Shown here piece after piece: positions 1 through 8,422 of a DNA stretch of 64,000 bases. The notes below the pieces were generated by a model that was not told the origin of the DNA, searched no databases, and saw only the letters and a list, made by a program, of their open reading frames with translations. Source of the stretch: Promicromonospora sp. MEB111 (GTDB lineage: Bacteria; Actinomycetota; Actinomycetes; Actinomycetales; Cellulomonadaceae); the NCBI RefSeq assembly GCF_030209445.1, contig NZ_JARVSD010000018.1:124001-188000 (forward strand), written 5' to 3'. Positions within the stretch are counted from its first letter, which is position 1; each line of letters opens with the position of its first letter. The translations under genes were made by a program, and so were the position numbers.

Positions 1-167
1 ACCGCGGCGGCCACCAGGGCCCAGCGGATCCAGCCGTCGACCAGCACGGCGCCGATGATGCAGACCACACGGATGGACATCTGGATGAGGTAGCTGCGCG
101 TGCGGCGCGCCTGGTCCACCGCCAGCGGCTCGGGGGCCGAGGTGATGGAGGGAACCGGCTCGCTCAT
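1..167 (-). CDS. DUF3099-like small membrane protein (partial)
   Basis: Only the first 55 or so codons lie in the window; the C-terminus runs off the left edge. The ATG at 165-167 (complement) opens a product starting MSEPVPSITSAPEPLAVD, followed by a basic stretch and hydrophobic residues that look like one or two membrane helices. The N-terminal motif (SIT, then DQARR and a hydrophobic hairpin) resembles actinobacterial DUF3099 proteins, which often lie beside fabG. No function is known. It is divergent from fabG. Confidence 0.6.
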   Translation of the reverse strand, partial: MSEPVPSITSAPEPLAVDQARRTRSYLIQMSIRVVCIIGAVLVDGWIRWALVAAA

Positions 168-421
168 CCTTCCAGTCTACGTGCGTCGGACGCCGTCGGA
201 CACGATGCCGACGCACCTCACACGACCCGGCTCGCGCCGGATACGCTCGGAGTTGTTGTAGAAAACCGACAAGGTCCGGTCCATCCCTGTGGCCCGGCGC
301 GCGCGGCGCCCGTGCGACGCGCGGGGTAGCGTCGCAGCGGACCCGGATCGACCCAGGTACCGGCCGCGGCCCCAGCCTCGCGCGGCCCTTTTGCGCAAAG
401 CCCAGCATCGAGGAGCTTCAG
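168..421. other. Divergent intergenic region before fabG
   Basis: 254 bp between the DUF3099-like gene and fabG. I find no convincing reading frame. It holds a 10-bp palindrome, TTTGCGCAAA, at 390-399, about 20 bases upstream of the fabG GTG, which could be an operator or part of the promoter. AGGAG at 410-414 is a plausible fabG ribosome site. Confidence 0.35.
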
Positions 422-1168
422 GTGACCACCATGCCCGCCACTCAGAGCATTGCCGCAGGTCCGACCGGCCGTGTCGTCGTCGTGACGGGTGCCGCACGCG
501 GCATCGGCCGCGCCATCGCGGAGCGGTTCGTCGCCGACGGCGACCGCGTCGCCACGATCTACCGCGGCGGCGAGCTGCCCAAGGGCGTGGAGCCCTACGT
601 GGCGGACGTCACCGACACCGCGGCCGTCGACGCCGCGTTCGCCGCCATCGAGGCCGACATGGGCCCGGTCGAGGTGCTCGTGGCCAACGCCGGCGTGACC
701 AAGGACCAGCTCCTCATGCGCATGAGCGACGAGGAGTTCGAGACCGTCATCGACGTGAACCTCAAGGGCACGTTCCGCTGCGTGCGCCGCGCGTCGAAGG
801 GCATGATCCGGGCCCGGAAGGGCCGCATCGTGCTGCTCGGCTCGATCGTGGGCCTGTCCGGCGGCCCCGGCCAGGTCAACTACTCGTCGTCGAAGGCGGC
901 CCTGGTCGGCATGGCCCGCTCGATCACCCGCGAGCTCGGGACGCGCGGCATCACCGCGAACGTCGTCGCCCCCGGGTACGTCGAGACCGACATGACGGCC
1001 GCGCTGTCCGAGGACGTGCGCAACGGCTACCTGAAGTCGATCCCGGCCGGCCGGTTCGCCACGCCGGACGAGGTGGCCTCCGTGGTCTCCTTCGTCGCGT
1101 CCGACTCCGCCGGCTACGTCACGGGTGCCGTCATCCCCGTCGACGGTGGCCTCGGCATGGGGCACTGA
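422..1168 (+). CDS. fabG: 3-oxoacyl-ACP reductase FabG (MabA-like)
   Basis: Short-chain dehydrogenase of 248 residues, the usual FabG length, that reduces 3-oxoacyl-ACP with NADPH in type II fatty acid synthesis. The cofactor motif TGAARGIG lies at residues 22-29, an NAG motif near 93, and the catalytic YSSSK has Tyr near 154 and Lys near 158. The end, VDGGLGMGH, is typical. The GTG at 422 has AGGAG just upstream; an ATG at 431 is an alternative start. The gene is followed 160 bp later by fabI, the same order as mabA-inhA in mycobacteria, so it is probably the fatty-acid reductase rather than one of the many catabolic SDRs. Confidence 0.88.
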   Translation: MTTMPATQSIAAGPTGRVVVVTGAARGIGRAIAERFVADGDRVATIYRGGELPKGVEPYVADVTDTAAVDAAFAAIEADMGPVEVLVANAGVTKDQLLMRMSDEEFETVIDVNLKGTFRCVRRASKGMIRARKGRIVLLGSIVGLSGGPGQVNYSSSKAALVGMARSITRELGTRGITANVVAPGYVETDMTAALSEDVRNGYLKSIPAGRFATPDEVASVVSFVASDSAGYVTGAVIPVDGGLGMGH

Positions 1169-1328
1169 CCCGTAGTCTGACGCCGCTGCCTGCGGTTTCG
1201 CCCGTACATATCCAACACTCTCGGCATCGAGAACGGCGCGGAGTTTCGTCCCGCGCAGCAATCCGCATTACGCTCGCACCCAGCACAGGGGTTGCTCCGG
1301 CACGCCTGCGCCTGATCGGAAGGACAAC

Positions 1329-2099
1329 ATGGGTCTCCTCGAAGGTAAGAAGCTGCTCGTCACGGGCGTGCTGACGGACTCGTCGATCGCATTCCACGCC
1401 GCCCGGCTCGCCCAGGAGGAGGGCGCGGAGGTCGTGCTCTCGTCCTTCGGACGGCAGATGAAGCTGACCCAGGCCTTCTCCAAGCGTCTCCCCGTCGAGG
1501 CGCCGGTCGTGGAGCTGGACGCCACCAGCCAGGAGAACCTCGACGCGCTCGCGGACGCCGTGCGCGCGGAGGGCTTCGAGCGGCTCGACGGCGTGGTGCA
1601 CTCGATCGGGTTCGCGCCACAGTCCGTCATGGGCGGCAACTTCCTGTCGGGCACCTGGGAGGACGTCGCCACCGCGCTGCATGTCTCCACGTTCTCGTAC
1701 AAGTCGATCGCGGTGGCCGCCAAGCCGCTGATGACCGACGGCGGCGCCGTCGTCGGCCTGACGTTCGACGCGCAGTTCGCCTGGCCCGTCTACGACTGGA
1801 TGGGCGTGGCCAAGGCCGGTCTGGAGTCCGCGAACCGCTACCTGGCGCGCGACCTCGGCCCTGAGGGAATCCGCTGCAACCTCGTCTCGGCTGGGCCCAT
1901 CCGGACCACCGCCGCCAAGTCCATCCCGGGCTTCGCGACGATGGAGGACGCCTGGCCGACGCGAGCCCCGCTCGGCTGGGACCAGACCACCGCAGAGCCG
2001 GCCGCGCGCGCCGTGGCCGCCCTGCTGTCCGACTGGTTCCCGGCAACGACAGGCGAGATCGTGCACGTCGACGGCGGCGTGCACGCCATGGGCCAATAG
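1329..2099 (+). CDS. fabI: Enoyl-ACP reductase (InhA/FabI)
   Basis: 256-residue NADH-dependent enoyl-ACP reductase, the last step of the fatty-acid elongation cycle. The N-terminus GLLEGKKLLVTGVLTDSSIA closely follows the InhA pattern, including the divergent nucleotide loop with a TDSSIAF signature. The catalytic Tyr-x6-Lys is YDWMGVAK (Tyr near 155, Lys near 162), the FabI spacing rather than YxxxK. An AAGGA motif about 8 bases upstream supports the ATG at 1329. Co-directional with fabG, and probably the target of InhA-type inhibitors. The 160-bp gap from fabG may hold its own promoter. Confidence 0.92.
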   Translation: MGLLEGKKLLVTGVLTDSSIAFHAARLAQEEGAEVVLSSFGRQMKLTQAFSKRLPVEAPVVELDATSQENLDALADAVRAEGFERLDGVVHSIGFAPQSVMGGNFLSGTWEDVATALHVSTFSYKSIAVAAKPLMTDGGAVVGLTFDAQFAWPVYDWMGVAKAGLESANRYLARDLGPEGIRCNLVSAGPIRTTAAKSIPGFATMEDAWPTRAPLGWDQTTAEPAARAVAALLSDWFPATTGEIVHVDGGVHAMGQ

Positions 2100-2116
2100 A
2101 TGGGCAGGAGGCACTG

Positions 2117-2656
2117 ATGGGCAGAGCGTCGGGCGCGGAGCCCACCACGACGCCGTCACGGCGTCTGGTGTTGCTCCGGCACGCGAAGGCGGAGCCGGCG
2201 TCGGAACTTCCCGACGAGTCGCGGCCACTCGCCCTGCGTGGCCGGGACCAGGCAGGGAAGGTCGGCGCGGCGCTGGTCGCGTCCGGCCTCGTGCCCGACG
2301 CCGTCCTCGTCTCCGGGGCGCTGCGCACGCGGCAGACCTGGGACCTCGTGCGCAAGCACCTGGGCGAGCCGTCGGTGGCCTTCACCGACGACCTGCTCGG
2401 TGCCATGCCGCGCGGCGTCCTCGCGCTGGTGCGTGAGCTGGACCCGGCGGCGCGGACCGTCCTGGTGATCGGTCACGAGCCCGCCATGGCGGGCACGGCC
2501 GAGCTCCTGGCCGGTCCCGGCTCGGAGGACGGCGCCCTCGCGCAGGTGCGCGTCGGCGTCCCGACGGCGACCTACTCGGTGCTGGAGGCCGACCTGGCCT
2601 GGGCGGACTGGGACCGCAAGACGGCCCGCCTGACGGAGGTCACGCGCCCGGCCTGA
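2117..2656 (+). CDS. SixA-like histidine phosphatase
   Basis: 179-residue member of the histidine phosphatase (phosphoglycerate mutase-like) superfamily, SixA branch. The catalytic RHAKAE motif lies at residues 21-26 with His22 as the phospho-acceptor, and the second conserved His is in VIGHEPAM near residue 119. The family removes phosphate from phosphohistidine or small phospho-substrates; the substrate here is not evident. It starts 17 bases after fabI with a good site (GGGCAGGAGG), so it is probably the last gene of the fabG-fabI transcript. A 30-bp-arm hairpin follows its stop. Confidence 0.8.
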   Translation: MGRASGAEPTTTPSRRLVLLRHAKAEPASELPDESRPLALRGRDQAGKVGAALVASGLVPDAVLVSGALRTRQTWDLVRKHLGEPSVAFTDDLLGAMPRGVLALVRELDPAARTVLVIGHEPAMAGTAELLAGPGSEDGALAQVRVGVPTATYSVLEADLAWADWDRKTARLTEVTRPA

Positions 2657-2690
2657 CCCGCCCCACCCGCCCCACCTGCCCCACCCGAAA

Positions 2691-2763
2691 GCCCCCGTTG
2701 AGTGCGGGATATTCGCCCTTTTCTGTGTGCCAGAAGGGCGAATATCCCGCACTCAACGGGGGC
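2691..2763. repeat. Palindromic element, family 1, copy A
   Basis: A 30-base arm at 2691-2720 is perfectly complementary to 2734-2763, with a 13-base loop (TTCTGTGTGCCAG). Each arm contains CCGTTGAGTGCGGGATATTC and GCCCTT. Near-identical arms occur at 49309-49376 and 59053-59117, and the loop is the reverse complement of the 59053 loop, so this is a dispersed repeat and not just a local terminator. It sits between convergent sixA-like and serB, where it could also stop transcription from both sides. It is visibly less GC-rich than the flanks. Confidence 0.9.
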
Positions 2764-2773
2764 TTCGGTGGTC

Positions 2774-3400
2774 TCAGAGGAGGGCCAGCAGGTTGTCCAG
2801 GCGGTCCTCGATCACGTGGGGGGCCTGGTCGCGGACGACCGGCTTGGCGTTGAAGGCCACACCGACGCCGGCGACGCCGATCATGTCGAGATCGTTCGCG
2901 CCGTCGCCCACGGCGACCGTCTGCTCCAGCGGCACACCGACCTGCGCGGCCCACTCGCGCAGCGTCGCGGCCTTGGCGGCCCGGTCGATGACGGGGCCCA
3001 CGGTGCGGCCGGTCAGCACACCGTCGGCGACCTCGAGCCGGTTGGCCCGCACGAGCTCGATCCCGAGCTCCCGTGCGATCGGCCCGGCGACCTCCTCGAA
3101 CCCGCCCGAGACCAGCCCGAACGCCCAGCCGCGCGCCTGGCACTCGGCCACGAGCTCCCGGGCGCCAGGCATCAGCTCGACCGCCGCGCGCACCTTCTCC
3201 AGCGCCTCGACGGGCACGCCGGCCAGCGTCGCCACCCGCTCCCGCAGCGACCCGGCGAAGTCGAGCTCGCCCCGCATCGCGCGCTCGGTCACGGCCGCCA
3301 CCTCGTCGCGGGTGCCCGCGTGCTCGGCGATGAGCTCGATGACCTCCTGGCGAAAGAACGTGGAGTCGGCGTCGGACACGATGAGTCGCTTCACGCTCAC
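2774..3400 (-). CDS. serB: Phosphoserine phosphatase SerB
   Basis: HAD-family phosphatase making L-serine from phosphoserine, the last step of serine synthesis. With the GTG at 3400 the protein is 208 residues, the size of single-domain SerB enzymes. The nucleophile motif SDADSTFF gives Asp10 and Asp12, PGARELV precedes motif II (GLVSGGFEE), and motif III is GDGANDLDMIG near residues 165-175. Codons upstream to 3442 are open but carry no family sequence, so I prefer the GTG at 3400 (a GTG at 3394 is also possible). It lacks the N-terminal ACT domains of mycobacterial SerB2. It is convergent with the sixA-like gene across the palindrome at 2691. Confidence 0.88.
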   Translation of the reverse strand: MSVKRLIVSDADSTFFRQEVIELIAEHAGTRDEVAAVTERAMRGELDFAGSLRERVATLAGVPVEALEKVRAAVELMPGARELVAECQARGWAFGLVSGGFEEVAGPIARELGIELVRANRLEVADGVLTGRTVGPVIDRAAKAATLREWAAQVGVPLEQTVAVGDGANDLDMIGVAGVGVAFNAKPVVRDQAPHVIEDRLDNLLALL

Positions 3401-3455
3401 CAGTGTGCCGGAGGCCCGGGTCTCCCCGGGCCGCCGTCGCACATGGTGAACACGG

Positions 3456-4697
3456 TCAGTCCACGACCGTGCCCTTCGGGACCACCACCAGCCCCGACTC
3501 CGTCACCGTGAAGCCGCGCGCCCGGTCCTCGTCGTGGTCGACGCCCACGCGGGCCCGCTCGTTGATGATCACGTTCTTGTCGACGATCGCCCGGTGCACG
3601 TGCGCGTAGCGGTGCACCTGGACGTCGTCCATCAGCACCGAGTTGGACACGTTCGACCACGAGTGCAGGTGCACGCCGGGGGACAGGACCGACCCGGCCG
3701 CCTGCGCCCCCGAGATGAGCACGCCCGGCGAGACGATCGACTCCGCCGCGTGCCCCATCCGGCCCGGGCCCGCGTGCACGAACTTGGCCGGCGGCAGCCC
3801 CGTGTAGCCCGTGTACAGCGGCCACTCCATGTTGTAGAGGTTGAAGACCGGGTGCACGGCGATCAGGTCCGTGTGGGCGTCGTAGAACGAGTCGATGGTG
3901 CCTACGTCGCGCCAGTAGTCGCGGTCCCGGTCGGTGGAGCCGGGCACGTCGTTGCGGATGAAGTCGTAGACGCCCGCCTCACCCTGGGCCACGAACGCCG
4001 GGATGATGTCGCCGCCCATGTCGTGCCGCGAGTCCGGGTCGGCGGCGTCCCGCGTCACGGCCTCGACCAGCGCGTCGGCGTCGAACACGTAGTTGCCCAT
4101 GGAGGCCAGGACCTCGCGGGGCGAGTCCGGCAGGCCCGTGGGGTCGGTCGGCTTCTCCAGGAACTCACGGATCTTCGTGGGGTCGCCCGGGTCCACGTCG
4201 ATGACGCCGAACTGGTCGGCCATGTCGATCGGCTGCCGGATCGCGGCGACCGTCGCGCGCGCCCCCGACTCGATGTGCGCGTCCACCATCTGCGAGAAGT
4301 CCATGCGGTAGACGTGGTCGGCGCCCACCACGACCACGATGTCCGGACGCTCGTCGTCGATGATGTTCAGGCACTGGTAGATCGCGTCGGCGCTGCCGAG
4401 GTACCAGTGCTTGCCCACGCGCTGCTGCGCGGGGACCGGCGCCACGAAGTTGCCCAGCAGCGGCGACATGCGCCACGTCTTGGAGATGTGGCGGTCCAGC
4501 GAGTGCGACTTGTACTGCGTCAGCACCACGACGTGCAGGTACCGCGAGTTGACGATGTTGGACAGGGCGAAGTCGACCAGGCGGTAGATACCGCCGAAGG
4601 GCACGGCGGGCTTGGCGCGGGCGGCGGTCAGCGGCATCAGCCGCTTTCCCTCGCCGCCGGCGAGGACGATCGCAAGGACGCGGGGGGCGGAGGCCAT
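3456..4697 (-). CDS. glgC: Glucose-1-phosphate adenylyltransferase GlgC
   Basis: 413-residue ADP-glucose pyrophosphorylase, forming ADP-glucose from ATP and glucose-1-phosphate for glycogen or maltose-1-phosphate synthesis. The nucleotidyl-transferase loop [13 protein letters not shown] lies at residues 12-24 and KPAVPFGG near 29-36. [13 protein letters not shown] and a left-handed beta-helix C-terminus (hexapeptide repeats such as [17 protein letters not shown]) are present. The length is normal for the family. It is divergent from the GlgA/GlgM-type gene at 4772 with only 74 bp between start codons, a conserved actinobacterial arrangement suggesting shared promoter control. Confidence 0.95.
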   Translation of the reverse strand: MASAPRVLAIVLAGGEGKRLMPLTAARAKPAVPFGGIYRLVDFALSNIVNSRYLHVVVLTQYKSHSLDRHISKTWRMSPLLGNFVAPVPAQQRVGKHWYLGSADAIYQCLNIIDDERPDIVVVVGADHVYRMDFSQMVDAHIESGARATVAAIRQPIDMADQFGVIDVDPGDPTKIREFLEKPTDPTGLPDSPREVLASMGNYVFDADALVEAVTRDAADPDSRHDMGGDIIPAFVAQGEAGVYDFIRNDVPGSTDRDRDYWRDVGTIDSFYDAHTDLIAVHPVFNLYNMEWPLYTGYTGLPPAKFVHAGPGRMGHAAESIVSPGVLISGAQAAGSVLSPGVHLHSWSNVSNSVLMDDVQVHRYAHVHRAIVDKNVIINERARVGVDHDEDRARGFTVTESGLVVVPKGTVVD

Positions 4698-4771
4698 ACG
4701 GTGAGATTAGGGCCTTTCCGGCCGTAACGTCAGGTGGCACGCTGAGACTTCGCGCACGCTAGGTTGGCACT

Positions 4772-6070
4772 GTGCCCGACGTTCCCGCCGCCCCCCGCCC
4801 CGCCCCCGCCCCGGCCACCACCGGCCGGCCCGCTCGTGCGCTCCGCGTGGACCTGCTCACCCGCGAGTTCCCGCCGCACGTCTACGGCGGCGCCGGCGTG
4901 CACGTCGCCGAGCTGGCCGCGGTCCTGGCCCAGCACGCCGACGTCCGCGTGCGCTGCTTCGACGGCCCGCGCGACGCCGCGACCGAGGCGTCCGGCGTCA
5001 CCGGCTACACGACGCCGACCGCGCTCGCGGACGCCAACGCGGCCCTGGCCACCCTGGGCACGGACCTCGTGATGGCCGACGACGTCGCGGGCGCCGACCT
5101 GCTCCACTCCCACACCTGGTACGCCAACATGGCGGGACATCTCGGCGGCCTCCTGCACGGCGTGCCGCACGTCGTCACGGCGCACTCCCTGGAGCCCCTG
5201 CGGCCCTGGAAGGCCGAGCAGCTCGGCGGCGGCTACGCGCTCTCCTCGTGGGCCGAGCGCACCGCGTACCTCGGCGCCGCCGGCGTCATCGCGGTCTCGG
5301 CGGGCATGCGCGCCGACATCCTGCGCGTCTACCCGGAGCTCGACCCCGAGCGCGTGCACGTGGTGCACAACGGCATCGACCTGTCGGGCTGGCGGCGGCC
5401 CGACGCCGACGACGCGACGGCGCAGGCCGACGCCGCCGCGACCGTGCGCCGCCACGGCATCGACCCCGACCGGCCCGCGGTCGTCTTCGTGGGCCGGATC
5501 ACCCGGCAGAAGGGCCTGCCGTACCTGCTGCGCGCGGCCGCCGAGCTGCCGCCGGAGGTGCAGCTCGTGCTGTGCGCGGGCGCGCCCGACACCCCGGAGA
5601 TCATGGCCGAGGTGCTGGTCCTGGTCGAGCGCCTGCGCGAGACCCGTACCGGTGTGGTCTGGATCGAGGAGATGCTCCCGCGGCCCGACCTGATCGCGGT
5701 CCTGGGCGCGTGCACCGTCTTCGTCTGCCCGAGCGTCTACGAGCCGCTCGGCATCGTGAACCTGGAGGCCATGGCCGTGGGCCTGCCCGTGGTCGGCACG
5801 GCCACGGGCGGCATCCCCGAGGTGGTCGACGACGGGGTGACCGGCCTGCTGGTGCCCATCGAGCAGTCCGACGACGGCACGGGCACCCCGCTCGACCCCG
5901 ACCGGTTCGTGGCCGACCTCGCGGCCGCGCTGACCCGCGTCGCGACCGACCCGGCGACCGCGGCGGCGATGGGGGCCGCCGGCCGCCGTCGGGCGGAGGA
6001 GCACTTCACCTGGTCCGCGATCGCGGACCGCACCATGGACGTCTACGAGCGGGTGCTGGCGGGCGCGTAG
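4772..6070 (+). CDS. glgM: GT4 glycogen/maltose-1-phosphate synthase (GlgA/GlgM)
   Basis: 432-residue GT-B glycosyltransferase. The N-terminal domain contains REFPPHVYGGAGVHV with an acceptor/donor glycine-rich loop at about residues 31-45, and the C-terminal GT4 domain has VGRITRQKGL and the nucleotide-sugar motif CPSVYEPLGIVNLEAMA. This is the actinobacterial type (Rv1212c-like), which is distinct from enterobacterial GlgA (GT5). In mycobacteria this enzyme makes maltose-1-phosphate from ADP-glucose for the GlgE pathway; whether the same holds here cannot be read from sequence. The first 24 residues are Pro/Ala-rich and lie outside the fold. Divergent from glgC. Confidence 0.88.
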   Translation: MPDVPAAPRPAPAPATTGRPARALRVDLLTREFPPHVYGGAGVHVAELAAVLAQHADVRVRCFDGPRDAATEASGVTGYTTPTALADANAALATLGTDLVMADDVAGADLLHSHTWYANMAGHLGGLLHGVPHVVTAHSLEPLRPWKAEQLGGGYALSSWAERTAYLGAAGVIAVSAGMRADILRVYPELDPERVHVVHNGIDLSGWRRPDADDATAQADAAATVRRHGIDPDRPAVVFVGRITRQKGLPYLLRAAAELPPEVQLVLCAGAPDTPEIMAEVLVLVERLRETRTGVVWIEEMLPRPDLIAVLGACTVFVCPSVYEPLGIVNLEAMAVGLPVVGTATGGIPEVVDDGVTGLLVPIEQSDDGTGTPLDPDRFVADLAAALTRVATDPATAAAMGAAGRRRAEEHFTWSAIADRTMDVYERVLAGA

Positions 6071-6091
6071 CGGTCGGGCGACGCCCGGCGG

Positions 6092-6853
6092 TCAGGCGAT
6101 CTGGCCGTAGGTCGCCGCGCTCATCGCGTGGCGGGCCGTGCGGTCCACCTCGCGCAGCGCCGTGGACCGCTGGTCGACCTGGAAGACGTTCACCGCGCCG
6201 CCGTCGTCCACCGTGCCCAGCGCGACGATCGCGCGCAGCCGGCTCGCGAGGTCCAGCACGCGGGCGCGCCGCCCGTCCAGGTGCGGCACCGGCCACGACG
6301 ACGTGCTCGCCGAGCGGATCCGTTCGATCGCGTCGGCCGCGTCGTCGCGCCAGCGGGCGACGTCGAGCTGGTCCAGGGCGTCCGTGGCCGTCATCAGGCT
6401 CGTGCGCAGCTCGCGCTCGGCGTCGGCGACCGAGCCGATGGTGCCGTGCACCAGCGTGGTCCACGTGGGGACCGGCACCACGTGCCACGTCACCATGTGC
6501 CCGGGCTCGATGTGGCTGCCGAACGCCTGCACCCGCGGCACGGCGGCCCAGCTCCCGGCGGGTGTCGTGACCACCACGCACTCGCCGGCCTCGGTGGCCT
6601 CGTGGTTCGCGGCGGCCGGGACGCCCGCGGCGTCACCCGGCGCGGGCAGGAGCGCGCAGACCTCGCGCGGCCCCTCCGTCCACGCGGTGAAGAGGGTGTC
6701 GAGGTCTGTTCCGTCGGCAAAGCCTGCTAGCCCCTCCACGGTGTGCGGCTCGTCGTCGCCCACCACGGACTTCACGGCGTCCGAGGTGTCGCCTATGCCC
6801 TGCAGCCACAGGGCGAGCAGCACGCTCCGGGGGAGGTCCTGATCGGTGTCCAC
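6092..6853 (-). CDS. Conserved hypothetical protein
   Basis: I do not recognise a named family. From the GTG at 6853 the product is 253 residues, acidic, with no membrane segment or signal peptide, starting VDTDQDLPRSVLLALWLQG and ending ATYGQIA. The reading frame stays open upstream to 7204, but that part overlaps the ABC ATPase antisense and looks like codon-bias noise, so I chose the start just outside that gene. Its only 43-bp gap to the divergent ABC ATPase suggests shared regulation. The middle (near PGHMVTWHVVPVPTW) looks like a beta-sheet core. Confidence 0.6.
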   Translation of the reverse strand: MDTDQDLPRSVLLALWLQGIGDTSDAVKSVVGDDEPHTVEGLAGFADGTDLDTLFTAWTEGPREVCALLPAPGDAAGVPAAANHEATEAGECVVVTTPAGSWAAVPRVQAFGSHIEPGHMVTWHVVPVPTWTTLVHGTIGSVADAERELRTSLMTATDALDQLDVARWRDDAADAIERIRSASTSSWPVPHLDGRRARVLDLASRLRAIVALGTVDDGGAVNVFQVDQRSTALREVDRTARHAMSAATYGQIA

Positions 6854-6896
6854 CGCAGCACTGTAAATGACGGTCGACCAGGTAGGGTCGGTGCCC

Positions 6897-7682
6897 ATGA
6901 GCTCGGTTCTCCATCTTGCGGGCGTCACCGTCCGTCGCGGCACCTCGACCATCCTCGATTCCGTGGACTGGCAGGTGAACGAGGGGGAGCGCTGGATCGT
7001 TCTCGGGCCCAACGGTGCCGGCAAGACGACCCTGCTCCAGATCGTCGCCGCGCGCCTGCACCCGACGTCGGGCACGGCGAGGATCCTGGACGCGACCCTC
7101 GGCCGGGTCGACGTGTTCGAGCTGCGCCCGCGCATCGGCATCTCCAGCGCGGCGCTCGCCGAGCGGCTGCCGACGGCGGAGACCGTCCGCGACGTGGTGC
7201 TCACCGCCGCCTACGGCGTGACGGGGCGCTGGCGCGAGAGCTACGACGAGCTCGACGAGCAGCGGGCGAAGGACCTGCTCTCGGCGTTCGACGTCGACCA
7301 CCTGGCCGAGCGCACCTACGGCACCCTCTCGGAGGGCGAGCGCAAGCGCGTGCAGATCGCCCGGGCCCTGATGACCGACCCCGAGCTGCTGCTGCTCGAC
7401 GAGCCCGGCGCGGGTCTCGACCTGGGTGGCCGTGAGGAGCTGGTGGCCACGCTGGCCGGGCTGGCGAGCGACCCGGCCTCCCCGGTGCTGGTGCACGTGA
7501 CGCACCACGTCGAGGAGATCCCGCCGGGCTTCACGCACCTGCTGCTCATGAAGAAGGCCGGGATCCAGGCCGCCGGCCCCATCGAGGAGGTCCTCACCGC
7601 GGACAACCTCTCGGCGGCCTTCGGGCTGCCGCTGGTCGTGGCCCACGGCGGCGGTCGCTGGCTGGCGCGCGCCGCCCGCTGA
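6897..7682 (+). CDS. Stand-alone ABC transporter ATP-binding protein
   Basis: 261-residue ATPase with Walker A GPNGAGKTT (residues 37-45), signature LSEGERKR and Walker B LLLLDEPGAGLD. The terminal part (VTHHVEEIPPGFTHLLLMKKAG and a conserved tail) is typical of cytosolic ABC ATPases of the YlmA/ModF-like group that have no permease partner nearby. Its cargo or role is unknown. The ATG at 6897 fits the start of the fold (SSVLHLAGVTVRRG). It is followed by nfeD and the SPFH gene on the same strand, about 210 bp downstream. Confidence 0.85.
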   Translation: MSSVLHLAGVTVRRGTSTILDSVDWQVNEGERWIVLGPNGAGKTTLLQIVAARLHPTSGTARILDATLGRVDVFELRPRIGISSAALAERLPTAETVRDVVLTAAYGVTGRWRESYDELDEQRAKDLLSAFDVDHLAERTYGTLSEGERKRVQIARALMTDPELLLLDEPGAGLDLGGREELVATLAGLASDPASPVLVHVTHHVEEIPPGFTHLLLMKKAGIQAAGPIEEVLTADNLSAAFGLPLVVAHGGGRWLARAAR

Positions 7683-7893
7683 CCGCATTTCTCGGCGTCC
7701 CGAACCTGCAGTGTTCAGGGCCCTCAGGAAAAGAGTTTGAAACGGCGATTTCACTACCGCTGTGTCAGTGGTCCTTGGTAAAGTCCGGGCAAAGGTCCGA
7801 GGTAGCGGTAATTTCACCGCGAGGGCCCGCCGTCGGAGAGGTTCCGGCGGCGCCCGGTCGCCAACCGGTGTGGACGCTCGGAGGGAGCAACCC

Positions 7894-8322
7894 ATGGCGT
7901 GGTTGTGGTGGGTAGGGGCGGCGCTGGTCTTCGCGCTGATCGAGCTCTTGTCGTTGGACTTCGTCTTCATCATGTTCGCCGGCGGGGCGCTGGCCGCGGC
8001 CGTCGCGAACGGCGCGGGCGCGCCGCTGTGGGTCCAGGCCATCGTGTTCGTGGTGGCGTCGGTGGTGCTGCTCGTGACGCTGCGCCCCACGCTGATCCGG
8101 CACCTGCGCAACAACACGCCCAAGTCGCCCACCAACGCCGAGGCGAACGTCGGCCGTACGGCGTCGGTGGTCCAGGAGGTCAGCACCGCGTCCGGGCTGA
8201 TCAAGCTGAGCGGTGAGGTGTGGAGCGCACGGTCCGTGCCCGGGTCGCCGCTGCTGCCCGCCGGCACTAGCGTTCGTGTGGTCCAGATCGACGGCGCCAC
8301 CGCCGTCGTCGAGCCGGCGTAA
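7894..8322 (+). CDS. NfeD-like membrane protein
   Basis: 142-residue NfeD-family protein. The N-terminal two-thirds (MAWLWWVGAALVFALIELLS onward) forms two to three membrane helices, and the C-terminal part from about residue 85 (VGRTASVVQEVSTASGLIKL to PAGTSVRVVQIDGATAVVEP) is the OB-fold domain. The ATG at 7894 has a strong GGAGGGAG at 7880-7887; the upstream open codons are not family-like. NfeD proteins pair with SPFH/stomatin proteins in membrane microdomains, and the SPFH gene follows 100 bp downstream. Confidence 0.88.
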   Translation: MAWLWWVGAALVFALIELLSLDFVFIMFAGGALAAAVANGAGAPLWVQAIVFVVASVVLLVTLRPTLIRHLRNNTPKSPTNAEANVGRTASVVQEVSTASGLIKLSGEVWSARSVPGSPLLPAGTSVRVVQIDGATAVVEPA

Positions 8323-8422
8323 CCGCCTGGCGCCTGGGCGCCCTTTTGTGTTGTCCCCAGACAGTCCAAGTCAGAAGCGTGTAATTCGCCTGCGGGCCAA
8401 GGCGCCCGCGTAAGGAGACGTC

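Noticed and set aside
1199-1224. CATATCCAACACTC resembles one arm of the family 1 palindrome
   Set aside because: Only about 13 bases match, there is no complementary arm, and chance similarity in a promoter region is possible.
2691-2763. Interpretation as a simple intrinsic terminator or CRISPR repeat
   Set aside because: The arms recur elsewhere, one copy inside a gene, and there are no regularly spaced spacers; a dispersed repeat explains it better, though termination may be a side effect.
6854-7204. Longer N-terminus for the hypothetical gene ending at 6092
   Set aside because: The extension is antisense to the ABC ATPase and has no protein-like composition.
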